From: Lottia gigantea
Taxonomy: Eukaryota > Mollusca > Gastropoda > Lottiidae
Reading direction: 5' to 3'
NCBI RefSeq assembly: GCF_000327385.1
Contig: NW_008710315.1
Span: forward strand, 100,793 to 164,792
Length of the DNA: 64,000 bases
Made by a program: the position numbers and the translations under genes
Notes under the pieces: generated by a model
Seen by the model: only the letters and a program-made list of their open reading frames with translations
Told to the model about the DNA's origin: nothing
The model's database searches: none
Shown: one piece after another, positions 11,346 to 23,471 of the stretch
How the letters are laid out: the number at the start of each line of letters is the position of its first letter
Numbering within the stretch: position 1 is the stretch's first letter

Positions 11346-12444
11346 AATACCGAAGAACGTTAATGTTACTCGTATCAAATGCACAGTTAATTGCTCGATC
11401 TTTTTAAATGTGACCTTTTCAATTTTTTTTCATGTAAGCAAACACCCTTTTCTCCGTGTTGATACTAGTAAATCGCCGTTTGGCATTTCCTTTAGGAGTC
11501 AAATAACTGAATTGGAGATTTTAAGTCATTATTAATTCAAAAGACTATCAGGGTAATATGTTTCACAATATCGATTCTCGACTACATTCGTCCCCGGTCC
11601 AAGGACAATTGCCATAACTCATGATTAACTTAAAGTAGCCGTTCCAAGCTATATATACCATGTGGAAATATCAATCAGATGGAGGAAATATAAACTGGTG
11701 TTCGAGCCTTTTGGGTCGAATTCCTGCCCCGTTTCGACCGTAGGAAACCACAAACGCCCTACAACACCATGGTAGCTGGATAACAAATTAACGTTCGCTT
11801 GCACTGGATGCTGATGTTGCAAACTGGGTAGTCGTAGTAGTTGCTAGTTGTTTTGGTTCAATTTGGACGATTCAGTGATGTAGTAGTGAGACCTTGCCGA
11901 GACGAGTTAGATGGCGATGAAACTCGGCCCTGGATGGTGTGGTGTGAGTTACTCGATCTTCTTCATTCATCTACACAAGTTATGTTGATTGGTAGTTCAG
12001 ATGTTAAGTTGTGTCCATTTTAAACCGGTACTGTGTGAACGTGGTTTTGGCAGTTCACATGTTTAAAAATGAAACTGCGGAAGATATTAATTCAATATTA
12101 AAATAAATTGAAATAATGAAACAACCTTTCAAACATGTTGTTGTTACTCAGAGTTTCACGTTATGCGATCTCCAGACAACTAAACTTTTATTATATTATT
12201 GTGTGCTAATAAAAAGGATAATTGGTTAACAGATAATCATACAATAGTATTGAATATTCAAGTTACAATTATCTCCCGAAGGCTCCAAAATAATGGACTA
12301 TTTTCAAGTCGCTACATTATGATCACCACACAGACACACCAGTGGTAAACGGTCAAAGTAAAAAGACTTTCCTCAGAAGTCTCGGCCGATTCAAAATTAC
12401 ATGACGTCACGCGAACGAAATGTGCTCTCGGTGTCTAATGCTTC
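11346..12444. other. Nothing recognised
   Basis: Unique-looking intronic or intergenic sequence. The small + frame at 11841-12023 has no recognisable domain and no supporting splice context. Confidence 0.45.
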
Positions 12445-12590
12445 TAAAAATACAGCTTTTTGTTCGCGTCACAATATCCTAGGGTTGTAAAGGGTAGGGA
12501 TTTGATTGACTGACGATGTCATCAAACACACAAATTTCAAGAAGGTCGCCTTTAGACCCTAACTTAAGTGACCATATTAAAAATAAAATA
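12445..12590 (+). mobile_element. MITE-like family H, copy 1 (partial)
   Basis: Matches the right two thirds of the copy at 41802-42034: GCGTCA, GGGTAGGG/GATAG, ATTTGATTG, TTCAAGAAGG, then TTTAGACCCTAACT, a GTGACCATATT-like block and AAAAATAAA. The left inverted end is not clear in this copy. Confidence 0.5.
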
Positions 12591-12879
12591 AATTTAATTA
12601 GACTGAAACTTCATGAGCTTTGACATTTTTAAAATCACACTGCGATTTTCAAAATTCTGTTGCCGCACTTTCAGCCTTATCTCTGCTTCTACAATATTAT
12701 AAAGATGAAAAATATCAAATAAATTGTCTCAAACCCTACCTTTAAAAGACACCTTACCTATTAACCAGTCGCAATAAAACATGATTAATGTCGAAGTTTA
12801 ACTTTTTATAGCTTCCGTTCAGACGTCCAACTCGTACAAATTCTCGATTTATTGAGTTAATGAAAAAAAAGAATTAAAC

Positions 12880-13262
12880 GAATGGAGTTTTACGTCTTTC
12901 GTGTCTACGAGGCAAAAAAGACAAAGGATATTTTACAACCACAGAGAACTTGACCTACCCTATTTTAATTACATCTGTAAAATGAAATGAAATCAGGTTG
13001 TCCGACTTTCTGCATCTGTTTGGGCAAATGAACAATGGCAACGCCATGCTGTGTGCAATGAGGGAAACATGACTCCATTACTCTTTATCGTCCCATCTAA
13101 CGATTCAACACTTTTTTCCAAGGCAGGTGATTTACATCTGTAGAGAGATATATGCTGTGCACAGCCTGTATCACAAGGATCCTCCGTTTATAGACCCATC
13201 CGAAAAACTGGATCATTTACACCGCCAGTCACCCAACCTGCATCACTAAAAGGGTTCAGTTT
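12880..13262 (-). mobile_element. SINE-like family F, copy 1
   Basis: Starts with AATGGAGTTTTACGT. It continues with CATGCTGTGTGCAATGAGGG, then CAGCCTGTATCACAAGG, CCTCCGTTTATAGACC, CATCCGAAAAACTGG and CATTTACACCGCC. The same blocks recur in order at 18660, 38748, 46722 and 50098. Orientation is set as minus because the copy at 50098-50510 carries a Pol III B-box-like sequence on that strand. A related scrap (ACGTACATAGCCTGTAGC) lies at about 13663. Confidence 0.55.
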
Positions 13263-15326
13263 AATTCAGTCGTTTTGTGTTCTTATACAATGCACGTTAA
13301 CTAATGATATTATAAAGAGAAATTGATGCCATTGTATGATAACGAGAAAATAGATTGTAAAGATCAGAAGTTCAAAGCCAACAATTCCTGGATCTAAAAT
13401 TAGCTTTCCGTTAGTTTAAGACCATTATGATCTTTAAAATGTTATCGAGGGATGATCACATGGAATAACATCTAATGTCACGCATCTAAATCTAAAACAA
13501 ATTTGAGGTTTGGATATTTGGTAAAAAATAAAGGTTAACAACTAAAAAATTGAATGGAAATTTATGTCCTCTTCTGCATATAACTGGGCTATTGACTGGA
13601 AATGCCATGTAATATGTAATGTATTCCTGCACTATTTCGATTTCCAACTGTCGAAAGATCCTTAACGTACATAGCCTGTAGCACACAGGGCCTCGGTTAG
13701 CAACAACTAATTGGAAAGGGTGGGCTAGATTAGGCTAACGGTCAACGCAATGCAATTGACAAAATTTTGTCGGGACAGCGAAATTCTTCTTCTTGGGTTG
13801 TTATTCAATTTGCCATGGGATTTGTGTACCGTAATGTTTTTTACATTGACTTGAAAAGTATTCTTAACCTAAGAAAATCGGTCCATGGAACCTGTAGCAA
13901 AGTGGTCCTCTGTTTATTGTTCCATTTTCCCAGTCACATCTATAACAGAAGGAAACTTGGCTGACCTCAAACCCCTGGGTAAGCAAGCAAGCTATCTCGT
14001 GTGTAATTTTTTTACCGAGATTTTCGTTATATTGTCATGAAAAGTAACCTAGAAACTGAAATCAGTCGATGGTTTCATCTGTTGAATGAGTTCCAGTCTA
14101 GCAGTTTGAAGTAAGACTGTCAAGTCGTGGCAGATGTTACAAAGTATCAATTTAAAGACTAAATCCATGAAATGTGTTACGCTCTGGTTGTATAATAATT
14201 TCGAGACGAGTTCGGAATGTTTGTTTAAAGAAGTGTGCTTAGGGGCATTAATGATGAAACGCTTTTCAGTAAAACACAAGTAACATCGTTTGGGTTTTTT
14301 GTGAAGGCTTCACCTCTGCTATCAGTGGATCGGGATATTTTGTAAATATTATTTTTCAGTTTAAGTTGCCAAATCTGCGTTGAGAGTTCGGTGTTATTTT
14401 CATATTGTTGATGTTAAAACGACTGCATATGGTGGTCAAATCATAAATATGTTTTCTGTCAGTCCTGGGTATGTTTTAACCGTCACAAAGTTCCAAAACA
14501 CACTGAAAAATGACATCAAAACAGATATTGTGTCTCTTGTGGGAATATTAACGATATTATTAATATAATGGCGCCGACATCACGGTTAAGTTAACGTAAA
14601 CTAAACGGAATTGTTCATGTTATCGCCATGATAGCTTTAAATCGATTATGGTTTTAAATGTTTTTTTTTTTAAATAAAATTTATTTATATATTATTTCAT
14701 TGAAACATTTCCAACAAAATTTTCACAATTAAATTAGTCTGATGTGATTTTTAATAAAAGAAATATTCATATTGATGTTAAAAATAGTTTACGCAGAAAA
14801 AAACATATACAAAACTCATAAAAGTGTCTCCAATTCAATATAGAAACCTTAGAACATGATACGGGGTTTAAAAACTTAAGGGACTTGAATTGTAATTGAT
14901 GCTTTTTTACGTTTCCGTTGACGTAAATGGAAAATGTAATTAGAATTTGCTTTCCATAAAAAGATATCGTGACTTGATACAGCGATCAAAGAACGTTTAA
15001 ACTAGAATTTAAAAGCTTGGTATATTTGTCACGAGGGACTTGGGGATTTGTTATCAATTCCATTCATTTCTGGGAGGATTTTAAAAAGATAATTATTTTA
15101 ATCAAAGAAATTTACTCGCTAAGTCAAATAGACCGAACAGTTTCTAAAAAGTTACTTCAAGTAAATGCAGACTGTCCGTATCCATATTCAAAGCATGGCC
15201 CACGTTCGCTTTTCTCTTCGTCTGAATGGAAAAAAATTGAGGCATATTTGAATTCGATTGGGCGGTTATAATCGAGATGAATATATGTCTAATGACGTTA
15301 TGAGTTTAGATTTGTGGTCAGAGGGA
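13263..15326. other. Nothing recognised apart from a family F scrap near 13663
   Basis: A+T-rich sequence with homopolymer T and A runs near 14660. The + frame at 15017-15271 (84 codons) has no recognised motif, so I do not call it a gene. Confidence 0.45.
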
Positions 15327-15400
15327 GGTCATCTTCACAATCTCCAGCTGTTATGAACTTCGTCTTATACCTTATTGGCTATTGTTTAGATTGCGTTGTA
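15327..15400 (+). repeat. Dispersed repeat family K, copy 1 (short)
   Basis: CATCTTCACAAT, TCCAGCT, TTATGAACTTCG and CTTATACC match the start of copies at 45965-46110 and 60292-60425. Only the first 70 bp or so are shared. Confidence 0.5.
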
Positions 15401-15844
15401 TTATGACTTGTAAGAAATAGAAAAATATAATATAAAAAAACAATAAACTCGATGTTTGATAATCATTCAGAATTTACAAAACATTTCTCAAAAACCCTTA
15501 GATAAGTCAAATTTTTGCCCTTTAAAATTTATCAAAAGTCTTAAAATCAACTAGAATGCAATTCTCACGAAAGTTGTGCTTTTAGTACTTTTTTCGTCAT
15601 GCTTTTTGAACGGTGGTATTGTTGCTACATCAGCATTTTTGCTCAGCACTTAAGTAATCAATAATTTTGGGGTTTTAAGCACATAATTTACCCCGATTTT
15701 TCAAGGGTTGTCTAACTATTGGTCAGGTTGTCTGAAGATCACGTGAAACTCTTGAATAACAACATTATTCAAGTTTTGTTTTAATATATTTTTCTATTAG
15801 TTTGATCATATTAATTAAAATTTTGGAGGTTAAAAAGTGCATGT
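15401..15844. other. Nothing recognised
   Basis: A+T-rich sequence, with no gene or repeat match seen. Confidence 0.45.
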
Positions 15845-15985
15845 AGGGAGCGAAGCGAAGCTAGCTGACAGTCAAATGTCACGTGATTGAGATGTTGCTG
15901 ATGAATTAATTTTCACTTAATAAGAAATTTAGCCAATGCTGATTGGATGAAAGAGTGGATCAGGTTTTAAATGATAATAATTAAA
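15845..15985 (+). repeat. Dispersed repeat family C, copy 1
   Basis: Shares AGCTGACAGTCAAATGTCAC, GTGATTGA, ATTTTCACTT, TAGCCAATG, TGATTGGATGAAA and GATCAGGTT with 17908-18015 in order. It includes a CACGTG E-box core next to a CCAAT box, in fixed spacing in both copies. Confidence 0.65.
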
Positions 15986-16904
15986 TCATGATTCTGTATA
16001 CACGGTATCACGCAATTTGGATTGGATAACAGCGGTCACGTGCATTCCGTTTATATTTATCATTGAGTTTGATTGACGTGACCACTACACGGCCTCAATG
16101 TAGCGGTTTATACATAAGTATACACAGGTTTTTTTTTCTGTTTATACATCGATTAACTAACAAATGTTCAGCTCATTCCTTAAATATATATTGTAAAACA
16201 TGACAAGCTTTATTCAAGTACATACAATAACCATAATGCAACTTAATTGCAATATGTTCTCTTGGATCTCGTTGAACTCCAGTATTGTCGTCGAACACAA
16301 GCTACATCATGCATTTTGAAAGGAGGTACATACGGTTCCTAGTAACTCGTTTTCTGAAAATTAATCAACAATATAACAATGTACTAAGTTATGTTATTGA
16401 TGTTGTGTTAAGGACATATGCTAAGCTGTTTTTGTATTACTATATCTCTGTTAAAGGTATCCTTAGCCTAATGACATAACTTATTATTATTATTATATTA
16501 TCTTCTATGGAGATTATATTCTTTAGTCATGGCACCTGTTAAGTCCAACTGATCAATTTAATAATATACTCTTGTTGACGACCGAGTTTGAGACATTAAA
16601 TGTGATGTCCATTCTAAAAGGCACTACACCATTAAGGTTTCAACGCGTGATAAACGTAAGTTTAGTGTCGTCTTGGGTTTCAATATCGTAGGATGACATT
16701 AATACCAATGTTTTTCTCACTTATATCTTTCCGACCTCAATACACTGGTGGGAAGAAATGGTAAGATTTTTGTTACAACTACGTACTGTTTGGAATCTGT
16801 GTCAACTGCAGATCTGGATGTTCCTGCTGTTTGCCATATTTGTCATCAAAGATCTTAAGAATTTTTTTGAAAATTGAGTTCAAATTAGTATCCAACAAAC
16901 AACA
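15986..16904. other. Nothing recognised
   Basis: Unique-looking, A+T-rich, with a short TTA-rich run near 16480. No gene is supported. Confidence 0.45.
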
Positions 16905-17075
16905 TGATATCGGTAATAATAAGAACCGATCCGAACCGCAAACCCAAAATCAAAGTAACATGTCGGCGAAACATTGGTAGCAGTTAATGAACTTTTCACT
17001 ATTCAATCATAAGTGAGCGAGTATTTCATGATGAAAAGTGGTATCAGGTGTCTAGAAGGCTTAATAATGCATTAT
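16905..17075 (+). repeat. Dispersed repeat family A, copy 2
   Basis: Landmarks are GATCCGAACCGCAAACCC, CGGCGAAACATTGGTAGCAG, TTAATGAACTTTTCAC, CATGATGAAAAGTGG and TATCAGGTGTCTAGAAG. The tail occurs once here and is not amplified. Confidence 0.7.
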
Positions 17076-17907
17076 CCTGAGATGCATTCCATCTGATAGA
17101 TACAGCCTTTTTCTATCAGATCGTTTAACTGGTTGCGTATATAATGGTAAGAGACACGACAAAGTAACAAAAGAATGAAAATACTAGATGTCAGTAGTGT
17201 TGTTGTGTCGATTTCTTTAATAGAAGAATTTCGTTGAATGAAACATTTAATTGGTTGGGTATTTCTGTGATCCAAAATAAAGGGGAGGGGGGCAACTGTC
17301 GAGGTTGAGATACCAAAGCCAGTAACTCAGAGGAGGATGGAGCGTCTGAGAGGGTTCTTCCGCGAGAAAAATTTTTAAAAATAGAATTGATTCGATGTAT
17401 TCTGACACATATTTCGGGGCTAATACGTATAAAAATTATTATCTATTGACAGAAATGCTCCCCCCCCCCCCCGTACTACGCCTGGCGCTGCCACTGATTT
17501 AACAGATTAAGCCTTACATTGTTCACAAACACAACTCGGGTAATGGCTACTAACAAAACCCGTGTAATTTGTCTAGTATTGCTTAAATCGTAATACATCG
17601 GCATTCCCTTGGGTTTTATTAGTTGGTTTGCCAGATCACGTATACTATACATCTTGTAAATTGCTGGAGGATTTAATGGAAATAACGGCCAAGTCATAAA
17701 ATCAGTAAGGGAAATCTTATTGTAGTATCAGGTTTGAGTGAACAAGCATCGACCCTAGGGCAAGATGAAATAATAATATGCAAACTGTGTGGCAAAAAAA
17801 GGAATACATTAAGAAATGTGAGCTGCATCGACTACCAAAAGGAAATGAAACTTTTTTTATTGCGAAAAATGAAACCCGCGTTATAAAAAGTGAGTCTTAC
17901 TTAATTC

Positions 17908-18015
17908 AACGGTAGCTGTCAGTCAAATGTCACGTGATTGAAATGAAATTATTTTCACTTTATTGAACAGGTAGCCAATGTTGATTGGATGAAAACTGAT
18001 CAGGTTCTAAAACCT
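17908..18015 (+). repeat. Dispersed repeat family C, copy 2
   Basis: AGCTGTCAGTCAAATGTCAC, GTGATTGAAATG, ATTTTCACTTTATT, TAGCCAATGTTGATTGGATG and CTGATCAGGTTC. It aligns with 15845-15985 in the same orientation. No inverted ends were found. The interval 17076-17907 before it holds a poly-C tract (about 17461-17472) and nothing else recognised. Confidence 0.65.
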
Positions 18016-18259
18016 GTCAACACACGATAAAATTATCAAAAACTGTGATTTAGACTGCTCTTAATAGACATTGTTTAGGGAAAATCTTTTGATTGCATCA
18101 GTAATATAAACATTCCGCTCTTTAACAAAATCTGATGACCAACACTGTAGTCAATCTCGTAAACTTTTTCCGAACTACATAGCTTCCGCATCAAAATCTA
18201 CCTGAAAAGGGGACACCAGGTTGAAATATATAAGTGTGGTATCTAGAACAAAGCAGTAA

Positions 18260-18384
18260 TAGTGGTTCAACTAGATGAGTTGGGGCCCACCTTGTGGATT
18301 TTTTTTTTAATTTATGCTCTCTTGCATTCTTTTTATCTGTGGTTTTGGGCCCGTGAACCAATCACCGTAATAGTTGAGCCACTG
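18260..18384 (+). mobile_element. hAT-like MITE, family D, copy 1
   Basis: Begins (T)AGTGGTTCAACTAGATGAG and ends ATAGTTGAGCCACTG, so the ends are inverted repeats of about 13 bp. The interior has TATGCTCTCTTGCATT and a TCTGTGGTTTTGGGCCCGTG stretch shared with the other copies. The flanking 8-mers AGCAGTAA and TTTAGTAA share their last five bases, which is compatible with an 8-bp target duplication that has decayed. No transposase is present. Confidence 0.8.
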
Positions 18385-18659
18385 TTTAGTAAGCGTTTAG
18401 CTCGCTGACCAACCGCCACTTAATAGAAATATAAATAATAATAAACCTTGGCGTAGAAAAATCACTAAAAGCCTTTCATAATTTGTTCTTCATTCGACAT
18501 ATGTCACTCTGAATCTTTGATATTTCGCTATCATTTCCTTGTGGGAGAGCTGGAAACCACTAAGCCGGAAATTTGTTCTAAAGTAGTAATGTTGGTTTTT
18601 AGGCCAAGTTGCCTGTTGATTAAACCACAGATTGCGTCATACTCTAGTTCGTGTTTACA

Positions 18660-18765
18660 TGGAATGAAATGGAGTTTTACGTTCTACTATTCTATACTTT
18701 TTCAGGCTAATGAATACAGGCAACGCATAGCGGTGTGCACTTAGGAAAATATTGTCAGGAGAATA
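18660..18765 (-). mobile_element. SINE-like family F, copy 2 (partial)
   Basis: Has TGAAATGGAGTTTTACGTTC, TACTATTCTATACTTTTTC, CAACGCATAGCGGTGTGCAC and AAATATTGTCAGG, in line with copies at 46722 and 50098. The right part with the Pol III-like box is missing. Confidence 0.5.
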
Positions 18766-19572
18766 GCATGCACAATAAATCGTAGGCTGAGATAGGCTAT
18801 TCTGGAAAAATTTATTTCACCATACATTGTATGGTATTGTCTTTCTTCATGCGCTCTATCAGGTGCAGAACGTAAATCTCCATTTTATATCAGACTGAAA
18901 AAGGACAGATTTCTCAATTATGTAAACAAATTCGGGGGAAAAAGTTTTTTGTTTGTTTTTGTTTTATGTTTTGTTTTTTATAAATATCTGATATACATCA
19001 TAGTTTATTTCGCCACTTTTTTCTGCACATAACAGTAATTGGTGTCGCTGAATGTTGTACTCGGCCTGTGCTTTCGTAATTTCAATTAAATATTGTTTTT
19101 ACAACCATGTTCACTTATACGAGAGAAGATCTAAATAAATACCTGATGAAATCTGGTTCACCACCTATTATTCCCTTTTGTTTACATCCTTGAAACAATC
19201 TTTACTTTGATATGTCATCGCGATCCTTTGGTATTTTGAGACCACTTGAACGGTTTCAGCACCAAAGGAGAAGGAATCCATAATCCGATGTTTACAAGTG
19301 GACAGGATGGTGTCGTGATCGTAGAATTAAATTATCGTTCAAAAAGGAAATTATAAACAAAAACACACTATCTGATATCAGTCTTGGTAGTGTGTTGCGT
19401 CATTGAAGCTGTGTTATTTGTGCTGTGTTAGTAGTGAGGGTTGTGGAACTACTACTTTGTGAGATATCCAAATGGTATGTACAATTTAAATACAAACGCA
19501 GTCTAAACCGTTTTAAACACTAAGCCAGTCTAATTAAAATTAGACACATCTTTCGTTCCGATAATTTTTAGC
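18766..19572. other. Nothing recognised
   Basis: Contains a T/G-rich run near 18945-18980. No gene, splice pair or family match was seen. Confidence 0.45.
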
Positions 19573-19705
19573 TTTATTTTTAATGTAGCCTCTTCAGTTA
19601 GGGTCTAACGACAGTCCTCTTGAACATTCGTCAGTTTGATGATACCACCAGATAATCAAATACCTGCCCTTTCCAACGCTTGGATTTTTTGACGCGACCA
19701 AAACT
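19573..19705 (-). mobile_element. MITE-like family H, copy 2 (partial)
   Basis: TTTTTAATGTAGCC, CTTCAGTTAGGGTCTAACGA, CAGTCCTCTTGAACATTCGTC and, further in, TTTTTTGACGCG. This matches the reverse complement of the right half of 41802-42034. The opposite end is not seen. Confidence 0.6.
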
Positions 19706-19819
19706 GGTTTGAAATTCTTAGTTTTCTCATATTGTGTTAGTAATTCTACTTAAATTTTGGACAGAATTTCGACGTAGTCCAACTAGCTAATTATGATAAT
19801 TTGGTACGCAGTCAATACC

Positions 19820-20036
19820 CAGTGGTTCAACTATATGGGACCCCTTTGTAAGTCAATTTAATGCATGTTGATGAAAGATTTAAATATTTTCAGTCTGTAG
19901 TTAATACTATTTCTATTATATTTGATTACAATTGTATACTTGAGTATAAATTTTTAAAATTTGAAATTTTTTTTTTCTGTGGTTGTGGGTCCGTGTGGAT
20001 TAGGTTCAACCAGTCCCTACGGTAGTTGAGCCACTG
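19820..20036 (+). mobile_element. hAT-like MITE, family D, copy 2 (longer form)
   Basis: Ends are CAGTGGTTCAACTA and TAGTTGAGCCACTG, a perfect 14-bp inverted repeat. The element is 217 bp because about 90 bp of A+T-rich sequence lies between the GTAAGTCAATTTA block and the TCTGTGGTTGTGGG block. Near the right end is GGTTCAACCAGTCCCTACGG, as in copies 3 and 4. Flanking 8-mers TCAATACC and TCAGTAGT match at five positions. Confidence 0.85.
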
Positions 20037-20700
20037 TCAGTAGTCGTTTACCACAGCTGTCTATTGATTTCACATTGATAATCACAGCGCAGGTGTGGAA
20101 CATGTCCAAATCAAGTCTGAAGTTTGTCACATTGTCAATGACAGCTGACTATGCAGAGATCAATAATACAAGAGACGCACGTTTGATATAGGTTAATCAG
20201 TGGTTAATTAGTTGTACAAGAGAAGATGCTGGTAAATATTCAGAAGTCGACATCGACAAAAAATATTACGATTTTACAAATGTAAGCCAGGTGATTGAAT
20301 TCTGCACGAATGGCGATTATTGGGATGTTTCTTAACAGAAGAAAAAGGTAGTGACAGATCAGTGGTGATTGTTACTCGAAATGTGGTTCAAAGATCGCTT
20401 GAACTAATGACAGATCAGTGGTGATTTATGCCCAAAATGTGGATCAGAAGATCGCTCGATGTCCTTGCTTAAAAATTGAGTCTCTTTTTCTGTTATTGAC
20501 GCTCTTTGTTCATTTGTCCAGTTTCTAAAGTGATTTATCTTACGATTTGTTACTTATTGACATGAAACATTTTAATAATAAGATTTGACAGTCGAAAACA
20601 ACCAACGAAACACAACTAAACTTTTGACTAACTGAATGCATAACTGCTTTATTAATTACCTGGTTCTTGCAGTTGAAGTGCAAGTAGACATGGCACGTTT
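20037..20700. other. Nothing recognised
   Basis: Unique-looking sequence. A short direct repeat (TGACAGATCAGTGGTGATT) occurs at about 20352 and 20408. Confidence 0.45.
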
Positions 20701-20765
20701 AACGTGACGTTTTACGGCGTCCGGGCGGTCCAGTGTATATAACAAATGATCGATTGAGTAGAACA
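20701..20765 (+). promoter_or_regulatory. Candidate TATA-box promoter
   Basis: TATATAA at 20735-20741 follows a CpG-richer block (GTGACGTTTTACGGCGTCC, GGGCGGTCC) that stands out from the A+T-rich background. CRE-like cores (TGACGT near 20705 and GACGTCG near 20783) flank it. A start site about 30 bp downstream would fall near 20765-20770. It is called from motifs only. The link to the gene at 32.9 kb is inference. Confidence 0.35.
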
Positions 20766-20984
20766 TAGACGGGCCGATTTCGGACGTCGTGTATTTATAT
20801 CAAGGATGCAACGCCGGCTTGGATTCCATACTGAGTCTTTCAGCAGTTTTGATTTTCTGAAAAATTGATATTAATATTTCTTCCAGGATGCTGTGAAATA
20901 AATCTTGCGGATCATATTGGAAGATTGCTTAGAACACTACATAAAATCATTGTTTCAGAAAGAGGATTATACGTTAAAAAAAAG
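20766..20984 (+). other. Candidate non-coding first exon with GTAAGA donor
   Basis: Sequence downstream of the TATA-like box ends in AAAAG followed by GTAAGA at 20985, a consensus 5' splice site. It has no long open frame and would be 5' UTR. An internal TTTCTTCCAG at 20877-20886 could alternatively make 20887-20984 a separate 98-nt exon. If spliced to the acceptor at 32660 it would supply the leader of the membrane-protein gene. Evidence is signal-based only. Confidence 0.3.
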
Positions 20985-20989
20985 GTAAG

Positions 20990-21479
20990 AATTTTCGAAA
21001 ATTAACAGTTTTTGTCACATCTGAAATATTGTGACTGATCACATAACCAAGGTGGTGTTTTTTGGTCATGTTTTTATGGCTGATGTTATCATCACATGTC
21101 ATTAGTTTCAATGGTTGATTTGCTACAAACCAAACATGTTCTTCACTCTTCACCCATAATCCCAGTAGACCAAACTGTAAATGAGTACGGATAATCTGAG
21201 ATAGATCAATGCTTAGAAGTTTGGCCAAGAACCAACCGACAGAAAAGATCCTTTGTGATCCTAAGTTGTTATTCTTGTAATGTTTACATCTGTATTTTTA
21301 TCTTTTTGGTTTAAATCTGCGTTGAAAATGACATACAAATATGATCCCTTTTTCCTCAGGGAACAGATTTTTCTGTAACGAATTAAGACATGACATTTCA
21401 TGAAAATGGACAACTGAACGCAAGGTTAGAATTGTGTACAAATTCGATTCGTTTCCAGTAGAAATAATCACATTAGTTA
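20990..21479. other. Nothing recognised
   Basis: Intron-like, A+T-rich. The minus-strand frame at 20974-21228 has no recognised domain. Confidence 0.4.
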
Positions 21480-21732
21480 CATTGGCAAATATCCAAATTC
21501 ATCAAAGCTCCAAACCAATTCCCGCTGGTAATAATTGGGAAGCCTGTTTGTGCTATTATATGGACGACACTAATAGTCATTGTAATTTGTAAACCAAAAA
21601 CCTTGAATAACACCTCTGAATCCCTTTAACGCTCCTATCTAAACGTGTACAAGAAAACGAGCTATATTGGCAAATATCCACAACCATCAACGCATCAAAC
21701 CGATTCCCATTGGTTATAGTTGGGAAGCTTGG
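21480..21732. repeat. Pair of about 66-bp direct repeats, 183 bp apart
   Basis: 21480-21545 and 21663-21732 share ATTGGCAAATATCCA, CATCAA, AAACC.ATTCCC and AATTGGGAAGC-like blocks in the same order. The spacer is not similar to anything else in the window. Confidence 0.6.
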
Positions 21733-23278
21733 CGGTACAGAGAGGTTTTGTATAGTGTACAATTTATAGTTATTGATCTTTGTCCTGAATGGTGTTGACA
21801 CAATCGGCACGATGCTGCTTTCTATTAAAATTAATCGTCCAAGGCTGTATTGGTTGTTAATATTTGAGTTAAGTATCTAATCAATATTGATACACAACTG
21901 TTTTACTGGAACCTCACGTCTACTGCAGACACTAGATTCTTATACACTTTATTTCCATGCATTGTCAATGACAGTAGGACATAACAGGTTCGTCCGATGT
22001 TGGATTGTCCAATGATGAAGCACTTATTGAAAGTACACATAATGATGAGTGCTGTTATCTGAGAGAGTACATGTATTATAGATACGGATTCGGGGTTCTA
22101 ATTTACAGTCACAGTAAAGGTAATTTAATATTACGTTTGAAAAAACTTATCATCAGAGGTGTGGAAAATACCCATTAAACACGCCTAGTTTTTCTGACTA
22201 ATAAATCAGAAATTTTGTGAACAAAAATTGGATAATTGAAATTTTTTGGGTGTTCTTCCTATGGTTTCCTTTGTTTGGTTCCAAAAATCTCAGATTTTTA
22301 GTCCCGAATTTATATGCTAAAATGTTGTACCATGCTTCCGAGATACATGCGAATTATCAGTTGTACCACTTTTATGGTAAAGTTACAGTTGTCGTGATCA
22401 ACCAATCATCCAAAGGGAAGTGTTGAGTTAATTGGTGAGCTTATCTTGTGTGCCATAAAATGAAGACTAAAGATACATCGGCATTTGGAAATCGACAAAA
22501 AGTAGGCTAATTTAATTTTCTATCAAAACGGAACAAAGCAGACCGCCTGGTTCCCAAACTGGGGGTACCAGCCAACACCACATTAGAGATCAGCAATGGC
22601 ATCAGTGATAATGGTATGTGTATCACACTTATTGTTGTAAGAGTGGTTTGTTCTACCATTTGTCGCACTCAATTCTATTTTAGCCTATTATAGCAAAGCT
22701 GATCCTTCCTATATATATTATGCGATAGATTGAGATTTGTCGATTGTGTCGATCTAACACTAACAAGCTTGTAATGTAAATCGAATTCAGATTATTTCAT
22801 TAATCGCTGGACGACTGTAAAGTAGATTGATACTCTATCTCATTGTCCAATTGATGTGTATAATTTGTTGCTTGGCTAGAATTTCAATTTATTTCCCTGA
22901 CGTGGGCCGAGATTCATTAGGTTTAATGAAGGCTTTACATGGTCGCATAAACTCGTGACTTTTTAAGATATCAAATAAAGGTTATTAAGCTTTAAGAACT
23001 GTCAAAAGGAATGACAAGTTGAAAAGCCTAGTCACAGAAAGCATCAGCTGGACTCTTTTTAAATTAAAAAATATTTTTTCCGTGTGATAATATTTATCAA
23101 ACAAACCGTATGTAGGAAATGTGTCGATTGGCTAGTTTGAAAATCACGTGACATTATGAATATTTATTACTCCAAGACCTAAGGTGAAGCAGGGTACATG
23201 AAGTAAGAGTGCTGGACTCATTGAAAGGATCAAGACTGAGGTTACCAGGGAAAAGAGAAAGCTTCTAGTTCTTTAAAG
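21733..23278. other. Nothing recognised
   Basis: Long unique-looking stretch. There is an E-box (CACGTG) at about 23145 beside a CGATTGGCTAG CCAAT-type site, recalling family C. The + frame at 22217-22426 is not protein-like. Confidence 0.45.
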
Positions 23279-23420
23279 GCGGGCTGTAGCATAATGGGTT
23301 ACCAAGGCGTTATTTGCTCGAACAATTGGTGGTCGCTGGTTCTAATCTTGATTGGCGTGTGAAAGTCCTTGCCATTGACTAAGTCATCTTTCCGCATTAT
23401 TTCAGTTAATCCATATATAA
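23279..23420 (+). mobile_element. tRNA-derived SINE
   Basis: A tRNA-like head has an A-box-like TAGCATAATGG at 23286 and a B-box-like GGTTCTAATCT at 23338. The spacing of 52 bp is slightly longer than in a standard tRNA. A non-tRNA body follows (GGCGTGTGAAAGTCC...). The head cannot fold as a clean tRNA by eye, so a functional tRNA gene is unlikely. The 3' boundary is uncertain. Confidence 0.55.
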
Positions 23421-23471
23421 AATGCCTAAAGGGTTGGTCTAGGACCATTTGGTATAAAGATGTTCGTGAAT

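Noticed and set aside
15017-15271. 84-codon frame as a possible exon
   Set aside because: Composition is like the surrounding A+T-rich sequence, and no acceptor or donor frames it.
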